DNA of 64,000 bases, taken from assembly GCA_016178015.1 (NCBI GenBank), contig JACOUB010000019.1:1-64000 (forward strand), read 5' to 3'. Position numbers and translations under genes: made by a program. Under the pieces are notes generated by a model. It made no database searches. It was not told the origin of the DNA and saw only the letters and a list, made by a program, of their open reading frames with translations. Every line of letters begins with the position of its first letter. Position 1 is the first letter of the stretch. Source of the stretch: Methylocystis sp. (GTDB lineage Bacteria > Pseudomonadota > Alphaproteobacteria > Rhizobiales > Beijerinckiaceae). This document shows positions 1-12,656 of the stretch, piece after piece.

Positions 1-2
1 TC

Positions 3-150
3 GACGCCGCGATCGACCGCGTGCTGGAGAAATTCATCAACGCCAAAGTCAGCGCGGAAGACCTCCAGCGCTCCAAGACGCGCCTCATCGCCGACGTGGT
101 CTATGCGCAAGACAGCCAAGTCTCGCTCGCCCGATGGTATGAGATTACGG
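3..150 (+). pseudogene. M16 family zinc peptidase (processing-peptidase-like), 3' fragment truncated by the RayT element
   Basis: Frame 3 reads DAAIDRVLEKFINAKVSAEDLQRSKTRLIADVVYAQDSQVSLARWY, typical of the M16 peptidase C-terminal region. Homology stops where the 27-bp inverted repeat begins. The gene also runs off the window edge. Confidence 0.6.
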
Positions 151-905
151 ATTACGGTGACACTTTACTAAATCCCCAATTCAAGGCATGGTTGCGGCGC
201 TCTTCGCCACCACGGCTTCGCTATGGCTCGTATCGCGCGTCTTGTCGTTCCCGGGCTGCCGCATCATGTCACGCAGCGCGGCAACCGGCGCTTGAATGTG
301 TTCTTTTCCGACGATGATTACCAGCTCTATCTCGACCTTCTCCGCGAGCGTTGCCGCAAGGCGGGCGTCGGGATCTGGTCGTACTGCCTCATGCCCAACC
401 ATGTCCATCTGATCCTCACGCCCTCGACGCCGCAGGGGCTCGGCCTGGCGCTGGGCGAGACGCACCGGCGCTATTGCGGCGTCATCAACGCGCGGCTTCG
501 CGTGACCGGGCATTTGTTCCAGTCGCGTTTTGGCTCCGTCGCCATGGATGAGGAGCATCTGATGGCGGCGGCGCGCTATGTGGCGCTCAACCCCGTGCGG
601 GCGCGGCTGGTTGCGCGCGCGCAGGACTGGCGCTGGTCGAGCGTTCGCGCGCATCTGGCGGGCCGGGACGACGCTTACGTGACGGTGGCGCCGATCCTGA
701 CGCGCTGCGCGGGCGAATTCGCCGACCTGATCGAGACCGAGCCGGGTCCACAACAAATGGCGGCGCTTCGAGCCGCCGAAACGATCGGGCGGCCGCTTGG
801 CCCCGAGAGCTTTCTCGACCGGATCGCCAAGCAGACCGGCCGCGACGCGCGACCAGCCAAAAGAGGGCCAAAGAAAAAGGGGATTTAGTAAAGTGTCACC
901 GTAAT
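151..905. mobile_element. RayT/REP-associated tyrosine transposase element bounded by perfect 27-bp inverted repeats (151-177 and 879-905)
   Basis: attacggtgacactttactaaatcccc at 151-177 is the exact reverse complement of ggggatttagtaaagtgtcaccgtaat at 879-905, flanking a Y1_Tnp ORF. Confidence 0.8.
223..888 (+). CDS. REP-associated tyrosine transposase (Y1_Tnp/IS200-like HUH family)
   Basis: MARIARLVVPGLPHHVTQRGNRRLNVFFSDDDYQLYLDLL...YCLMPNHVHLILTP; HUH motif MPNHVHLI. Confidence 0.9.
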   Translation: MARIARLVVPGLPHHVTQRGNRRLNVFFSDDDYQLYLDLLRERCRKAGVGIWSYCLMPNHVHLILTPSTPQGLGLALGETHRRYCGVINARLRVTGHLFQSRFGSVAMDEEHLMAAARYVALNPVRARLVARAQDWRWSSVRAHLAGRDDAYVTVAPILTRCAGEFADLIETEPGPQQMAALRAAETIGRPLGPESFLDRIAKQTGRDARPAKRGPKKKGI

Positions 906-1037
906 GGGTAATGGCGTAATGGCGTAATGGCGTAATGGGTAATGGGTAATGGCTAATGGGTAATGGGTAATGGGTAATGGCGTAATGGGTAATGGCGTAA
1001 TGGCGTAATGGCGTAATGGACCGTAATGGCGTAATGG
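901..1037. repeat. Short tandem repeat (about 18 copies of 7/8-bp GTAATGG/GTAATGGC)
   Basis: Read directly; begins within the outer end of the right inverted repeat. Confidence 0.95.
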
Positions 1038-1152
1038 CATGCTGAGGAGCGGCCGAAGGCCGCGTCTCGAAGCACGGGGGCGAGGGGAAAATAGCCGGTT
1101 GGCGGTTTCCTGATCCTTCGAGACGCCCGCTTCGCGGGCTCCTCAGGATGAG
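1038..1152. repeat. Palindromic intergenic repeat (ctgaggagc...gtctcgaag / cttcgagacgccc...gctcctcag)
   Basis: Inverted arms GCTGAGGAGC..CGTCTCGAAG and CCTTCGAGACG..GCTCCTCAGG; layout typical of Rhizobiales intergenic repeats. Confidence 0.7.
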
Positions 1153-1230
1153 GGAGCCTTTCACCCTCCTTGCCCTCCTCAATTCTGCAATTCAATTACA
1201 ATTACGGTGATCATGTCCCGAATTCGCGCC

Positions 1231-2481
1231 TCAGGCCGCGGCGCGGCGCTTCTCGAGCATGCCGCGATAAACGCCGACGATGCTCTCGACGTGGCGATCA
1301 AGCGTCGGCGGATCGCGCCAGAACGCGTCATAGGCGCCGTTCGACAGTCGCGCGATCAGCGCGTCGTCTTTTGCGCGCTCCAGCGCTTGCGCCAAGGCCT
1401 CGACATTGCCGCTCGCAAACCACAGGCCGCTGACGTTGTCCTCGATCTCATCGCGTCCGGCGCAGATGTCGGAGACGATGACCGGCGTGCCCATGGCCTT
1501 GGCCTCCAGCACGGCGAGCGGCTGGCCTTCGTACCACAGGGATGGAAAGACCAGCGCCCGCGCCGCCCGCATCGCGGCGCGCGCCTGGTCCGGCGCCTGC
1601 CAGCCCAACAGCCTCGCCTTCGGATAGCGCGCACGCAACTCGCCCGCGCTCGGCCCGTCGCCGACGAAGGTCGGAACAAGGCCGACGCGTTCCGCCGCTT
1701 CGGCAAACAGCAACGCGCCCTTTTCGGGTGAAAGTCGGCCAACGAAAATCGCCTCGCCCGAGGCCGGGGCGCTCTTTGGCCCGAGGTCTGCCGCGTCGAT
1801 CGGGTTCGACACGAGATGGACGCTGCGGCCTTTGGGCAGATAGGGCTCGACCAGCCGCCGTTGATAATTCGAGATGCAAACGAAATCAGAAAAGAGCTGC
1901 GGCAGTCGCGCATATTTTTGCGCAACGAGCAGCCGCGCGCTGCGCCAAAGTTTACGGGGGTAATTGCGCGAGTCGCAATGCGTCGCCCAGCAGGCGGCGG
2001 AGAGCGGGTTCAGATGGCAAACCTTGTTCTGCTGGTAATTGTAAAAGCCGCCATTGGGGCAGAACAGGAAGTATTCGTGCAGCGTATAAACGGCGGGCAG
2101 GCCCGCGGCGGCGATCGGCCGGGCGATCGACGGCGACAGCGCCTTGGCCCAGCCGTGGACATGGACGATCGTATTGTCTTTGGGCAGGCGCGCAAAGAGA
2201 GCCTCAAGGGCCCTGACGGCTCTAAAATTCCACGCGCCTTGCAGGGCGGCGGCGGCGCGCGACGGATTGCCGATGAGATCGTGCTGGCCGAGGCAGACGA
2301 CCTCGACGCCGGCGTCGAGCAGCCGCTGGTCGATCGGCGCCGCCGCGGCGACGACGATCGGAGTTGCGCCGTGTTGCTTTAGCCCCAGCGCGCTTTCGAT
2401 CGCGACCTTGGCCTGTCCGCCGGTGACGGACGCGTGATCGACGCAGATCACCACGGTCAGGGTCGCGGTTGTTTTCGCCAT
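1231..2481 (-). CDS. Glycosyltransferase family 4 protein
   Basis: MAKTTATLTVVICVDHASVTGGQAKVAIESALGLKQHG...EAIFVGRLSPEKGALLFAEA...LVFPSLWYEGQPLAVLEAKAMGTPVIVSD; GT4 motifs. Start placed at internal Met of ORF 1231..2511. Confidence 0.85.
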   Translation of the reverse strand: MAKTTATLTVVICVDHASVTGGQAKVAIESALGLKQHGATPIVVAAAAPIDQRLLDAGVEVVCLGQHDLIGNPSRAAAALQGAWNFRAVRALEALFARLPKDNTIVHVHGWAKALSPSIARPIAAAGLPAVYTLHEYFLFCPNGGFYNYQQNKVCHLNPLSAACWATHCDSRNYPRKLWRSARLLVAQKYARLPQLFSDFVCISNYQRRLVEPYLPKGRSVHLVSNPIDAADLGPKSAPASGEAIFVGRLSPEKGALLFAEAAERVGLVPTFVGDGPSAGELRARYPKARLLGWQAPDQARAAMRAARALVFPSLWYEGQPLAVLEAKAMGTPVIVSDICAGRDEIEDNVSGLWFASGNVEALAQALERAKDDALIARLSNGAYDAFWRDPPTLDRHVESIVGVYRGMLEKRRAAA

Positions 2482-2585
2482 GGGGTTCCTGCTGGGCTGC
2501 AAAACCAGCAAGACCCTAGTCGCAGATGCTTAAGCCGGAGTAAGCAGCTCGCGCACAGTCGAACGAATCGGGCTAAGATCGCTCC

Positions 2586-4607
<2,022 letters not shown>

Positions 4608-4654
4608 CGCCAGCGGAAAAAGGTTCCTCCTCATTGCGTGATCGGTTGAAGCAG

Positions 4655-4682
4655 AGCCCGGCCCTCGCGGCCGGGCTTTTCG
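4655..4682 (+). terminator. Rho-independent terminator after parE
   Basis: agcccggccctcgcggccgggctttt: GC stem-loop followed by a T run. Confidence 0.7.
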
Positions 4683-4710
4683 TTTGTGGCGCGGCGCGTG
4701 ATGCGGGCAA

Positions 4711-4897
4711 ACCCTTCTCCCGCGACGCGGGAGAAGGTGGCCCGGCGAAGCCGGGTCGGATGAGGGCCGGCGCCGCCCTCCGAAATCAGAATAAGCGTCC
4801 CGACCCGGGCGCACGGCCGGCCAGGCAAATCGCAAGCGCCCTCATCCGACCCTCGCTGACGCGAGGGCCACCTTCTCCCGTTTCACGGGAGAAGGGA
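4711..4897. repeat. About 190-bp composite palindromic repeat (CCCTTCTCCCG...CGGGAGAAGG family), copy 1
   Basis: cccttctcccgcgacgcgggagaaggtggcccggcgaagccgggtcggatgaggg...ccctcatccgaccctcgctgacgcgagggccaccttctcccg..cgggagaagg. Confidence 0.85.
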
Positions 4898-5040
4898 TGC
4901 GCTGCATCTTGGTTGGGAAACATGATAAACCGTTTCAAAGGGCGTCACTGGCTCCGTACCCGCACAATATTCCGACTTGTGTGCAGCCGTAGCCCCTTGG
5001 GAGAGGAGTCGAAACGAGCCTGCCTCGTTGATTGCAGTCG

Positions 5041-5484
5041 TCATGTCGCGACCGGCGGTATCGGCCGGGGGCGGCCGGCATCGTCGATCGCCACATAGGT
5101 AAAGGTCGCGACCGTCACCTTTTCCCGGATATTGGCCAGAAACCGAGTGACCCAGGCCTCGACGTAAATCCGCATCGACGTGCGGCCGACCCGTTCGACC
5201 TGGGTATAGACGCTCAGCACGTCGCCGACCCGCACCGGCCGGATGAAGGTCATGGCGTCGACCGCGATGGTGACCACCCGGCCCTGCGCGCGCTCCACGC
5301 CCGTGATGCCGCCGGCCAGGTCCATCTGCGACAGAACCCAGCCGCCGAAAATGTCGCCGTTGGCGTTGGTGTCCGCCGGCATGGCGATCGTGCGCACCGT
5401 GAGATCGCCGCGCGGCTCGCCGCCCGCCGTTTGCTCCGCCATAATTGTTCCGCCCCCTCGTGATCGAAGCGGCGACCTTACCAT
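5041..5484 (-). CDS. Acyl-CoA thioesterase (YciA-like hotdog fold)
   Basis: LTVRTIAMPADTNANGDIFGGWVLSQMDLAGGITGVERAQGRVVTIAVDAMTFIRPVRVGDVLSVYTQVERVGRTSMRIYVEAW. Confidence 0.88.
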   Translation of the reverse strand: MVRSPLRSRGGGTIMAEQTAGGEPRGDLTVRTIAMPADTNANGDIFGGWVLSQMDLAGGITGVERAQGRVVTIAVDAMTFIRPVRVGDVLSVYTQVERVGRTSMRIYVEAWVTRFLANIREKVTVATFTYVAIDDAGRPRPIPPVAT

Positions 5485-5644
5485 GAAACGACAAGGCTGC
5501 TTCGCCGAAGCCAGCGCCGCCGCTTAAACGAGCCGCGCGCCAACCGGAGGTCGTTGGAGATTAATTGTCCAACGGCGCATTGCAACCGGGGTTTCGCCCA
5601 TGCCTTATGTGTATAAACAGGTAGAAGGAACGCGAGAAGCCGAT

Positions 5645-6727
5645 ATGACCGAACCACAGCGCCGACCGCGCCCGCGCGCCTTCCGCTTGGACGGCGAGCA
5701 GATCGTGACGCCGGAGCGCGCCGCCGGCGCGCAGGACGACCAGCGCAAGCGCGCGACCAGCGCCATCGAGCCGCAAGCGGACGTCTTCGCGCCGGAGCTG
5801 GGCGAGACGCCGCGCGGCCTCGACGAAGAGGAACGCGCCGTGGAGACCGCCCAGCGGCGCGGCCTGTTGCGCCATTTCCTGGTCTCGTGGGGCGGGGTGT
5901 TCTGGTCGGCGCTGAGCGGGCTGGTTTCGCTGGCGGCCGCCCTGTGGGTGACGCATGTCGTCGAGGATTTGTTCGCCCGTTCCGCCCTGCTCGGCACGCT
6001 CGGCCTGGCGCTCGCCGGCGCCGTCATGCTGGCGCTCAGCGTCTTGCTGGCGCGCGAAATCGGCGCGATGGCGCGGCAAAATCGCATCGCCAAGCTCCAC
6101 ATCGCGCTCGCCGAAGCAAGAACCAACGACGACCTCAAGGCCGCGCGCGCGCGGCTGCATGAACTTTGCCGGCTTTATGAAAACCGGCCGGAAACCGGCC
6201 GGGCGCGGGCGCTGGTGCTCGATTTCGCCAAACAGATCATCGACGGACGCGACCTCGTCGATCTCGCCGAACGCAATCTGGTGCTGCCGCTCGACCAACA
6301 GGCGCGCCGCGAAATCGCCGCGGCGTCGAAACGCGTGTCGATCGTCACCACCATCAGTCCGCGGGCGCTGCTCGATGTGCTGTTCGTCGCCGCGCAAGCC
6401 ATCCGGCTCATGCGCCGCATCGCCGAAATCTACGGGGGACGGCCGGGCCTCCTTGGTTTCTTCAAACTGGCGCGCTCGGTCGGCGCGCATCTCGCCATCA
6501 CCGGCGGCATGGCGATCGGCGATTCCTTGTTGCAGCAGATCGTCGGCCACGGCATCGCCGCCAAGCTTTCGGCAAGGCTCGGCGAAGGCGTGCTCAATGG
6601 CCTGTTGACGGCGCGCGTTGGCCTCTCGGCCATGGCCGTATGCCGGCCGATGCCGTTTTGCGCCGAAAAACCGCCGGGCGTCGCCGACGTGGCGCCCTTC
6701 CTGTTCGGCGACAAGTCGAAGGCGTGA
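5645..6727 (+). CDS. TIGR01620/DUF697 (YcjF-like) membrane protein
   Basis: RPRAFRLDGEQIVTPE N-terminus, two TM segments, and a C-terminal RSVGAHLAITGGMAIGDSLLQQIVGHGIAAKLSARLGEGVLNGLLTARVG. Confidence 0.75.
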   Translation: MTEPQRRPRPRAFRLDGEQIVTPERAAGAQDDQRKRATSAIEPQADVFAPELGETPRGLDEEERAVETAQRRGLLRHFLVSWGGVFWSALSGLVSLAAALWVTHVVEDLFARSALLGTLGLALAGAVMLALSVLLAREIGAMARQNRIAKLHIALAEARTNDDLKAARARLHELCRLYENRPETGRARALVLDFAKQIIDGRDLVDLAERNLVLPLDQQARREIAAASKRVSIVTTISPRALLDVLFVAAQAIRLMRRIAEIYGGRPGLLGFFKLARSVGAHLAITGGMAIGDSLLQQIVGHGIAAKLSARLGEGVLNGLLTARVGLSAMAVCRPMPFCAEKPPGVADVAPFLFGDKSKA

Positions 6728-6737
6728 AAACAGCCGC

Positions 6738-7538
6738 ATGAAAATCACCACCTGGAACATCAATTCGGTGCGGCTGCGCATGCCGCTGGCAGCGCATTTT
6801 TTGAAGACGCAGGCGCCCGACGTTTTGTGCCTGCAGGAAACCAAATGCCGCGACGCGGAATTCCCCGCCGCCGATTTTCGCGCACTCGGCTACGAGCACA
6901 TCGCGATCAACGGCCAGAAGGGCTATCACGGCGTCGCCATCGTCTCAAAACGGCCGCTCGCAACGCTGGCGAAGCACGATTTCTGCGACACCGGCGACGC
7001 GCGCCATCTCGCCGTCGATGTGGCGACCGGCGACACGCCGCTGACCGTGCACAATTTCTATGTTCCCGCCGGCGGCGACGACGCGGATGTCGAACGCAAC
7101 CCGAAATTTGCCCACAAGCTCGACTTTCTCGACGCAATGGCGGCATGGATCAAGAATGACCGCGTCACCGACGGCCGCGTCGTTCTGCTCGGCGACCTCA
7201 ACATCGCGCCGCTCGAACACGACGTATGGAGCCATAAGGAGATGCTTAAGGTCGTTAGCCACACACCGATCGAGGTCGAAAAACTCGGCGCCGTGTTTCG
7301 CGCCGGACCGTGGATCGACGCCATGCGCCATTTCGTTCCAGCCGAAGAGAAGCTCTATACGTGGTGGAGCTACCGCGCCGCGGATTGGGCCGCCGCCAAC
7401 AGAGGACGCCGCCTCGACCATGTCCTGGTCAGCGAAGCGCTGGCCGGCGCGTTGGAGCGATCGTCAGTGCTGCGTGAAGCGCGCGGTTGGACGCGCCCCT
7501 CCGATCACGCGCCGGTGACGATCGAACTCGCGCTGTGA
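6738..7538 (+). CDS. xth: Exodeoxyribonuclease III
   Basis: MKITTWNINSVRLRMP, LCLQETKCRDAEFP, LLGDLNIAPLEHDVW, RRLDHVLVSE, PSDHAPVTIEL. Confidence 0.92.
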   Translation: MKITTWNINSVRLRMPLAAHFLKTQAPDVLCLQETKCRDAEFPAADFRALGYEHIAINGQKGYHGVAIVSKRPLATLAKHDFCDTGDARHLAVDVATGDTPLTVHNFYVPAGGDDADVERNPKFAHKLDFLDAMAAWIKNDRVTDGRVVLLGDLNIAPLEHDVWSHKEMLKVVSHTPIEVEKLGAVFRAGPWIDAMRHFVPAEEKLYTWWSYRAADWAAANRGRRLDHVLVSEALAGALERSSVLREARGWTRPSDHAPVTIELAL

Positions 7539-7559
7539 GGCGCCGTTTGATCGCCTCGG

Positions 7560-7672
7560 CGTCATTCCCGACGCTCGCGAAGCGGGCGATCGGGAATCCA
7601 GGGGCAAAGGCCTGAGACTCCGCCCTCGACTCCTGGATTCTAAGGTCAGGCCTGCGGCCTGCCGGGAATGAC
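7560..7672. repeat. Palindromic intergenic repeat (cgtcattcccg...gggaatcca / tggattc...gggaatgac)
   Basis: Inverted arms read directly between xth and the convergent hypothetical gene. Confidence 0.6.
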
Positions 7673-7709
7673 ATCCGAGGCGCCCCGAATGAATTAACCG
7701 GAAACTGTA

Positions 7710-8174
7710 TCACGCCCGCTCCCCCACCTGCGCCTTCAGTTCGGCGAGTGATGCGAAGCGCTGCGCGCCCGCCGGGCTCCGCACTTCGACGGAGCCATCG
7801 GAAAACATGAGATAGGTCGTATTCCCCGATTGGTAGCGATCGACGGCGACCGGCGGCGCGGCCTCTTGGCGCGGCGCTGGGACAGGCGCCGAGACGCGCG
7901 TCGGCGCCCGCTGCGGCGTGGCCTCCGCCTGGCGCCCCGTCGGCGGCTGCAACGCCTGTGTGAAACGATCTAGCCTCGCCAGCACGAAGCCAAGCGCCAT
8001 GGTTACCGCGCCGCCGGCGAGCGCGGCGGCGCCGCCGATGAACAGGCTCCAGCCGCGCTCGATCTGAATGACGTCCCAACCGCGCCACATAGCGAAGACG
8101 CCCCATAGCGTCAGCAACAAGCCGAGCGCCCCAACGCCCCATCTCGATGCCGGCTCCAACCAGCCCGACCGCAT
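7710..8174 (-). CDS. Hypothetical membrane protein (two predicted TM segments)
   Basis: MRSGWLEPASRWGVGALGLLLTLWGVFAMWRGWDVIQIERGWSLFIGGAAALAGGAVTMALGFVLARLDRFT. Confidence 0.6.
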   Translation of the reverse strand: MRSGWLEPASRWGVGALGLLLTLWGVFAMWRGWDVIQIERGWSLFIGGAAALAGGAVTMALGFVLARLDRFTQALQPPTGRQAEATPQRAPTRVSAPVPAPRQEAAPPVAVDRYQSGNTTYLMFSDGSVEVRSPAGAQRFASLAELKAQVGERA

Positions 8175-8471
8175 TTTTCCTCGATCTCCTCGGCTTAAAC
8201 AGCGGCTTAGTGTCGCGCCGCTGCGGTTGTCTCGCTCAGTCGCCGCAACCCAAAGGAAAATTTCTTGGGCGGCGCCCCAACCTCCGTATTGCCGACGCCC
8301 TTGCCGGGCTCTAGGTAGGGACGAAGCGCGCGGACCCCGTCGCGCTCGCAAAATCTGCCCAAAGCGAAATCGTTTCAAAACAAAATCGCGGTTTCACTGT
8401 GGCGGATGATGTCAGCGCATGATCTTGTCCCTAAAACCTTTGCAAAGATCATGCTTTAGGAGGACACAGGC

Positions 8472-9071
8472 ATGCCCTTCACCCTGGCCGATCTGCCGTA
8501 CGCCTATGATGCGTTGCAGCCCTATTTGTCACGCGAATCGCTCGAGTATCACCACGACAAACATCATGCGACCTATGTCGCCAACGCCAACAATCTGGTC
8601 AAGGGCACAGAATTTGACGGCAAGCCGGTCGAGGACGCGATCAGGGCGTCCTACGGCAAGAATGTTCCCGTATTCAACAACGTCGCGCAACATTACAACC
8701 ACCACCATTACTGGAAGTGGCTGAAGCCCAACGGCGGCGGCGCCATTCCCGGCAAGGTCGAGAAAGCGATCGTTCAGTCCTTCGGTTCGCTCGACAAGTT
8801 CAAGGAAGAGTTTCACGCCCAGGGACTCGGCCAGTTCGGCTCGGGCTGGGTGTGGCTCGAGGTCAAGGACGGGCGGGTCGCCGTGCGCAAGACCCCCAAC
8901 GCCGAGAACCCGCTGGTGCATGGCGCGTCGCCGATCCTGGTCGCCGACGTGTGGGAACATTCCTACTACATCGACTACCGCAACCGCCGCGCCGACTATC
9001 TGAAAGCCTTCCTCGACCACCTCGTCAATTGGGAATATGTCGAGGAGCGCTTCGAAGCTGCGGCAACGTGA
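8472..9071 (+). CDS. sodB: Superoxide dismutase [Fe] (Fe/Mn SOD family)
   Basis: MPFTLADLPYAYDALQPYLSRESLEYHHDKHHATYVANANNLVKGTEF...DVWEHSYYIDYRNRRADYLKAFLDHLVNWEYVEERF; SD aggagg just upstream. Confidence 0.95.
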   Translation: MPFTLADLPYAYDALQPYLSRESLEYHHDKHHATYVANANNLVKGTEFDGKPVEDAIRASYGKNVPVFNNVAQHYNHHHYWKWLKPNGGGAIPGKVEKAIVQSFGSLDKFKEEFHAQGLGQFGSGWVWLEVKDGRVAVRKTPNAENPLVHGASPILVADVWEHSYYIDYRNRRADYLKAFLDHLVNWEYVEERFEAAAT

Positions 9072-9122
9072 GGCCTTGAAGACCTCTCCCCGCTTGCGGG
9101 GAGAGGGAGCAATCCGAGCGGA

Positions 9123-10844
9123 TCACGACGCCAAACAAGCGGCTCTTCGAGACTTCTGTTCGCTGCCATGGCGTTCGACGAGAAGCCCGCTCTTCTGGGC
9201 AAATCGCAAAACGAAATCGACATGTTCGCTTGCGCACGTCTTGAGCTCTTTGTTTTTCTCGACGCGGACGCCTTTCTTCGAGAAATGAATGTGTCCTTTG
9301 CGGGCCTCGGTGAGCAAGGCCGCGACGAGCGCTGCACGATTGCGGGTTCCGTCGAGCAATGGCAGGACTATCCGGCTGACGGCGCCGAGCTCGACGCGCT
9401 CATGCCGCTGGTTCACAGTGAAGTCTGCGCCGCTCGCGGCGTCGTTCGCCGCTAAGCGGTCGGCAATGGGATACTCCGGGAGGATGCTGACGGCCGAAAC
9501 TGGGTCGCTCGAGGGCGTGAGCAAGCCGACGAGCATCATTTTGAACAGCGCATCGAGCGTCGCGTCAGACGTGCTCGCAAGCGGTTCGACGAGCTCGTTC
9601 ACGGTGATCGAAGCAGGCAGCCGCTCAATCACTCGCTGTATCGCATGCGCCGCTGCAACGCTCGTCGTCGTCAGCTGTCCACTGCCGGCAGAATCGGAAA
9701 ATATCCAGGCGCCAGGCCGATCGGGGTCGTCAACGCCAGACAGCCCGAGCGGCGCGACCAGGTGCAAGCCTTGGAGGCGGGAGGGATCGAGATTGCGTGA
9801 GATTGCCGAACGTCGTTGTTCATGGACCAATAAAGTCTGCCGAAACGGCCGACCCGTCACGATGTCGATGTTCTGCTCCATCGGGAACAGGAGATCGCCG
9901 GACATTTCGCGGATAATCTGTCCGACATCGGACCCGAAGTTCTCAGGCGCCATGCTGAGAAGCTCGGCCTCAGCGAGATAGAAGAGCCCGTTGCGTCGAG
10001 CGTCGGCCATGAATTCCGAAAAGCTGAAGGCCTCGTTCATATCCTCGATGAACTCATGGCTGAGATGGCCGTCTGAGAGTTGTTCGAGACGTTCCGCCTC
10101 GACACGCCAGAGACGCCCGTAGAGGGTATCCCCGATCGCGTGTTCCTTCATCATGTTGAGCAGCCAACGGGCGCGGCTGATGCGAAGCGTGGGCGACTCC
10201 TCAAGGCCGGTATAAAGCAGCATGGAGTCGCGGATTCCTTGGCGCAGACGCCAGCCGGGCAGGACGTTGTAACTGATATAGGCGATGCCGTCGGGAGCCA
10301 ATCTCTGGCTGGCAATGCGCAAGATGGCCTGACGGACCTCATAAGGAACCCAGGAATAGACTCCGTGGCAGATGATGTAGTCGAAGGCGCCGTCGTTCGC
10401 ATCGACCTCTGTCAGATCGCGACATTGTAGCTCGATGTTGGGCAGATCGAGCCGTTCGATGCGCGCGCTTCCCTCGGCTACCTGTTGGCGCGAGAGATCG
10501 ATGCCGACAAAACGCGCCTGCGGGAAACGCGCAGCGAGCGGAATGAGGTTGCCGCCGCTAGCGCAACCGAGTTCCAAAACTCGGGCCGTGGCGATTGGCG
10601 GAGCGTCGAGTCCAAATAGCCGAGCAACGCCAGCGAGACTGGCGGGGCGGGTGAGGGGAAAGGGATTGGAAGCATACGGCACGAGATCATAATGCTGGCT
10701 GTTGCTCGCGTTGGCGGCGGCGAGCGCCCGTTCTACTGTCGGCGCCCGGGCTGTAAGCGTCATCGGCTCATCCAATTGTGTTGAAGCGACCAGGGCGAAG
10801 TCGACAACCGACGCCGACCGAACTGTCGCTTGCCTAATTTGCAC
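9123..10844 (-). CDS. Class I SAM-dependent methyltransferase with methyltransferase regulatory domain
   Basis: ATARVLELGCASGGNLIPLAARFPQARFVGIDLSRQQVAEGSARI, FDYIICHGVYSWVPYEVRQAIL, followed by a long regulatory region. Confidence 0.85.
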   Translation of the reverse strand: MQIRQATVRSASVVDFALVASTQLDEPMTLTARAPTVERALAAANASNSQHYDLVPYASNPFPLTRPASLAGVARLFGLDAPPIATARVLELGCASGGNLIPLAARFPQARFVGIDLSRQQVAEGSARIERLDLPNIELQCRDLTEVDANDGAFDYIICHGVYSWVPYEVRQAILRIASQRLAPDGIAYISYNVLPGWRLRQGIRDSMLLYTGLEESPTLRISRARWLLNMMKEHAIGDTLYGRLWRVEAERLEQLSDGHLSHEFIEDMNEAFSFSEFMADARRNGLFYLAEAELLSMAPENFGSDVGQIIREMSGDLLFPMEQNIDIVTGRPFRQTLLVHEQRRSAISRNLDPSRLQGLHLVAPLGLSGVDDPDRPGAWIFSDSAGSGQLTTTSVAAAHAIQRVIERLPASITVNELVEPLASTSDATLDALFKMMLVGLLTPSSDPVSAVSILPEYPIADRLAANDAASGADFTVNQRHERVELGAVSRIVLPLLDGTRNRAALVAALLTEARKGHIHFSKKGVRVEKNKELKTCASEHVDFVLRFAQKSGLLVERHGSEQKSRRAACLAS

Positions 10845-11092
10845 GCCCTACGATTCACCGCCTCGCGCATCAAACGCGACGCCTGCGTCATTTCTAACCT
10901 ACTCAAATAATCTTTAACCAAAAGTAAACCACGAGGCTTGCGTGTGGCCTAACGGACTGGCGTCAGGACTTCGAAAATGGCGAGGGAATCACGCTGCCCG
11001 GGCCCATGGCGATCTGCCCGGCGACAGCTTACTCAATTTAGAGCGAACAATGTGCAACCGACCGAAGTTTGCGAGCGCTTCTCCGCGTCGTT

Positions 11093-12409
<1,317 letters not shown>

Positions 12410-12656
12410 TCACCAAGTTGGGCCGACCCTCTCCCACGCAAAGGGGGGTTCCCGGTTTGCGCATCAAATGCTGAGATCGGCGGCGGCCGACTTCGGTTGG
12501 CGAGGGCGTTAGCGCGGCAATCGAAAAAAATCCCCGAAACGGGAAGGCGACATGCAACTTCCTCGCCACTCCGCAGTTATTCGAAGGTGCGCGAGTAGGC
12601 GGGTGGTTTTGAGGCGTGAGGCAGACCGCCAAAGGCAGCGCTCCAGGGGGAGTATC

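Noticed and set aside
901-1037. Possible CRISPR-like array
   Set aside because: Units are contiguous 7-8-mers without spacers, so this is a simple tandem repeat. No CRISPR array or cas gene was seen in the window.
1196-1222. attacggtgatcatgtcccgaatt as a third RayT terminus
   Set aside because: Only the first about 10 bases match the 27-mer; could be chance or a decayed end.
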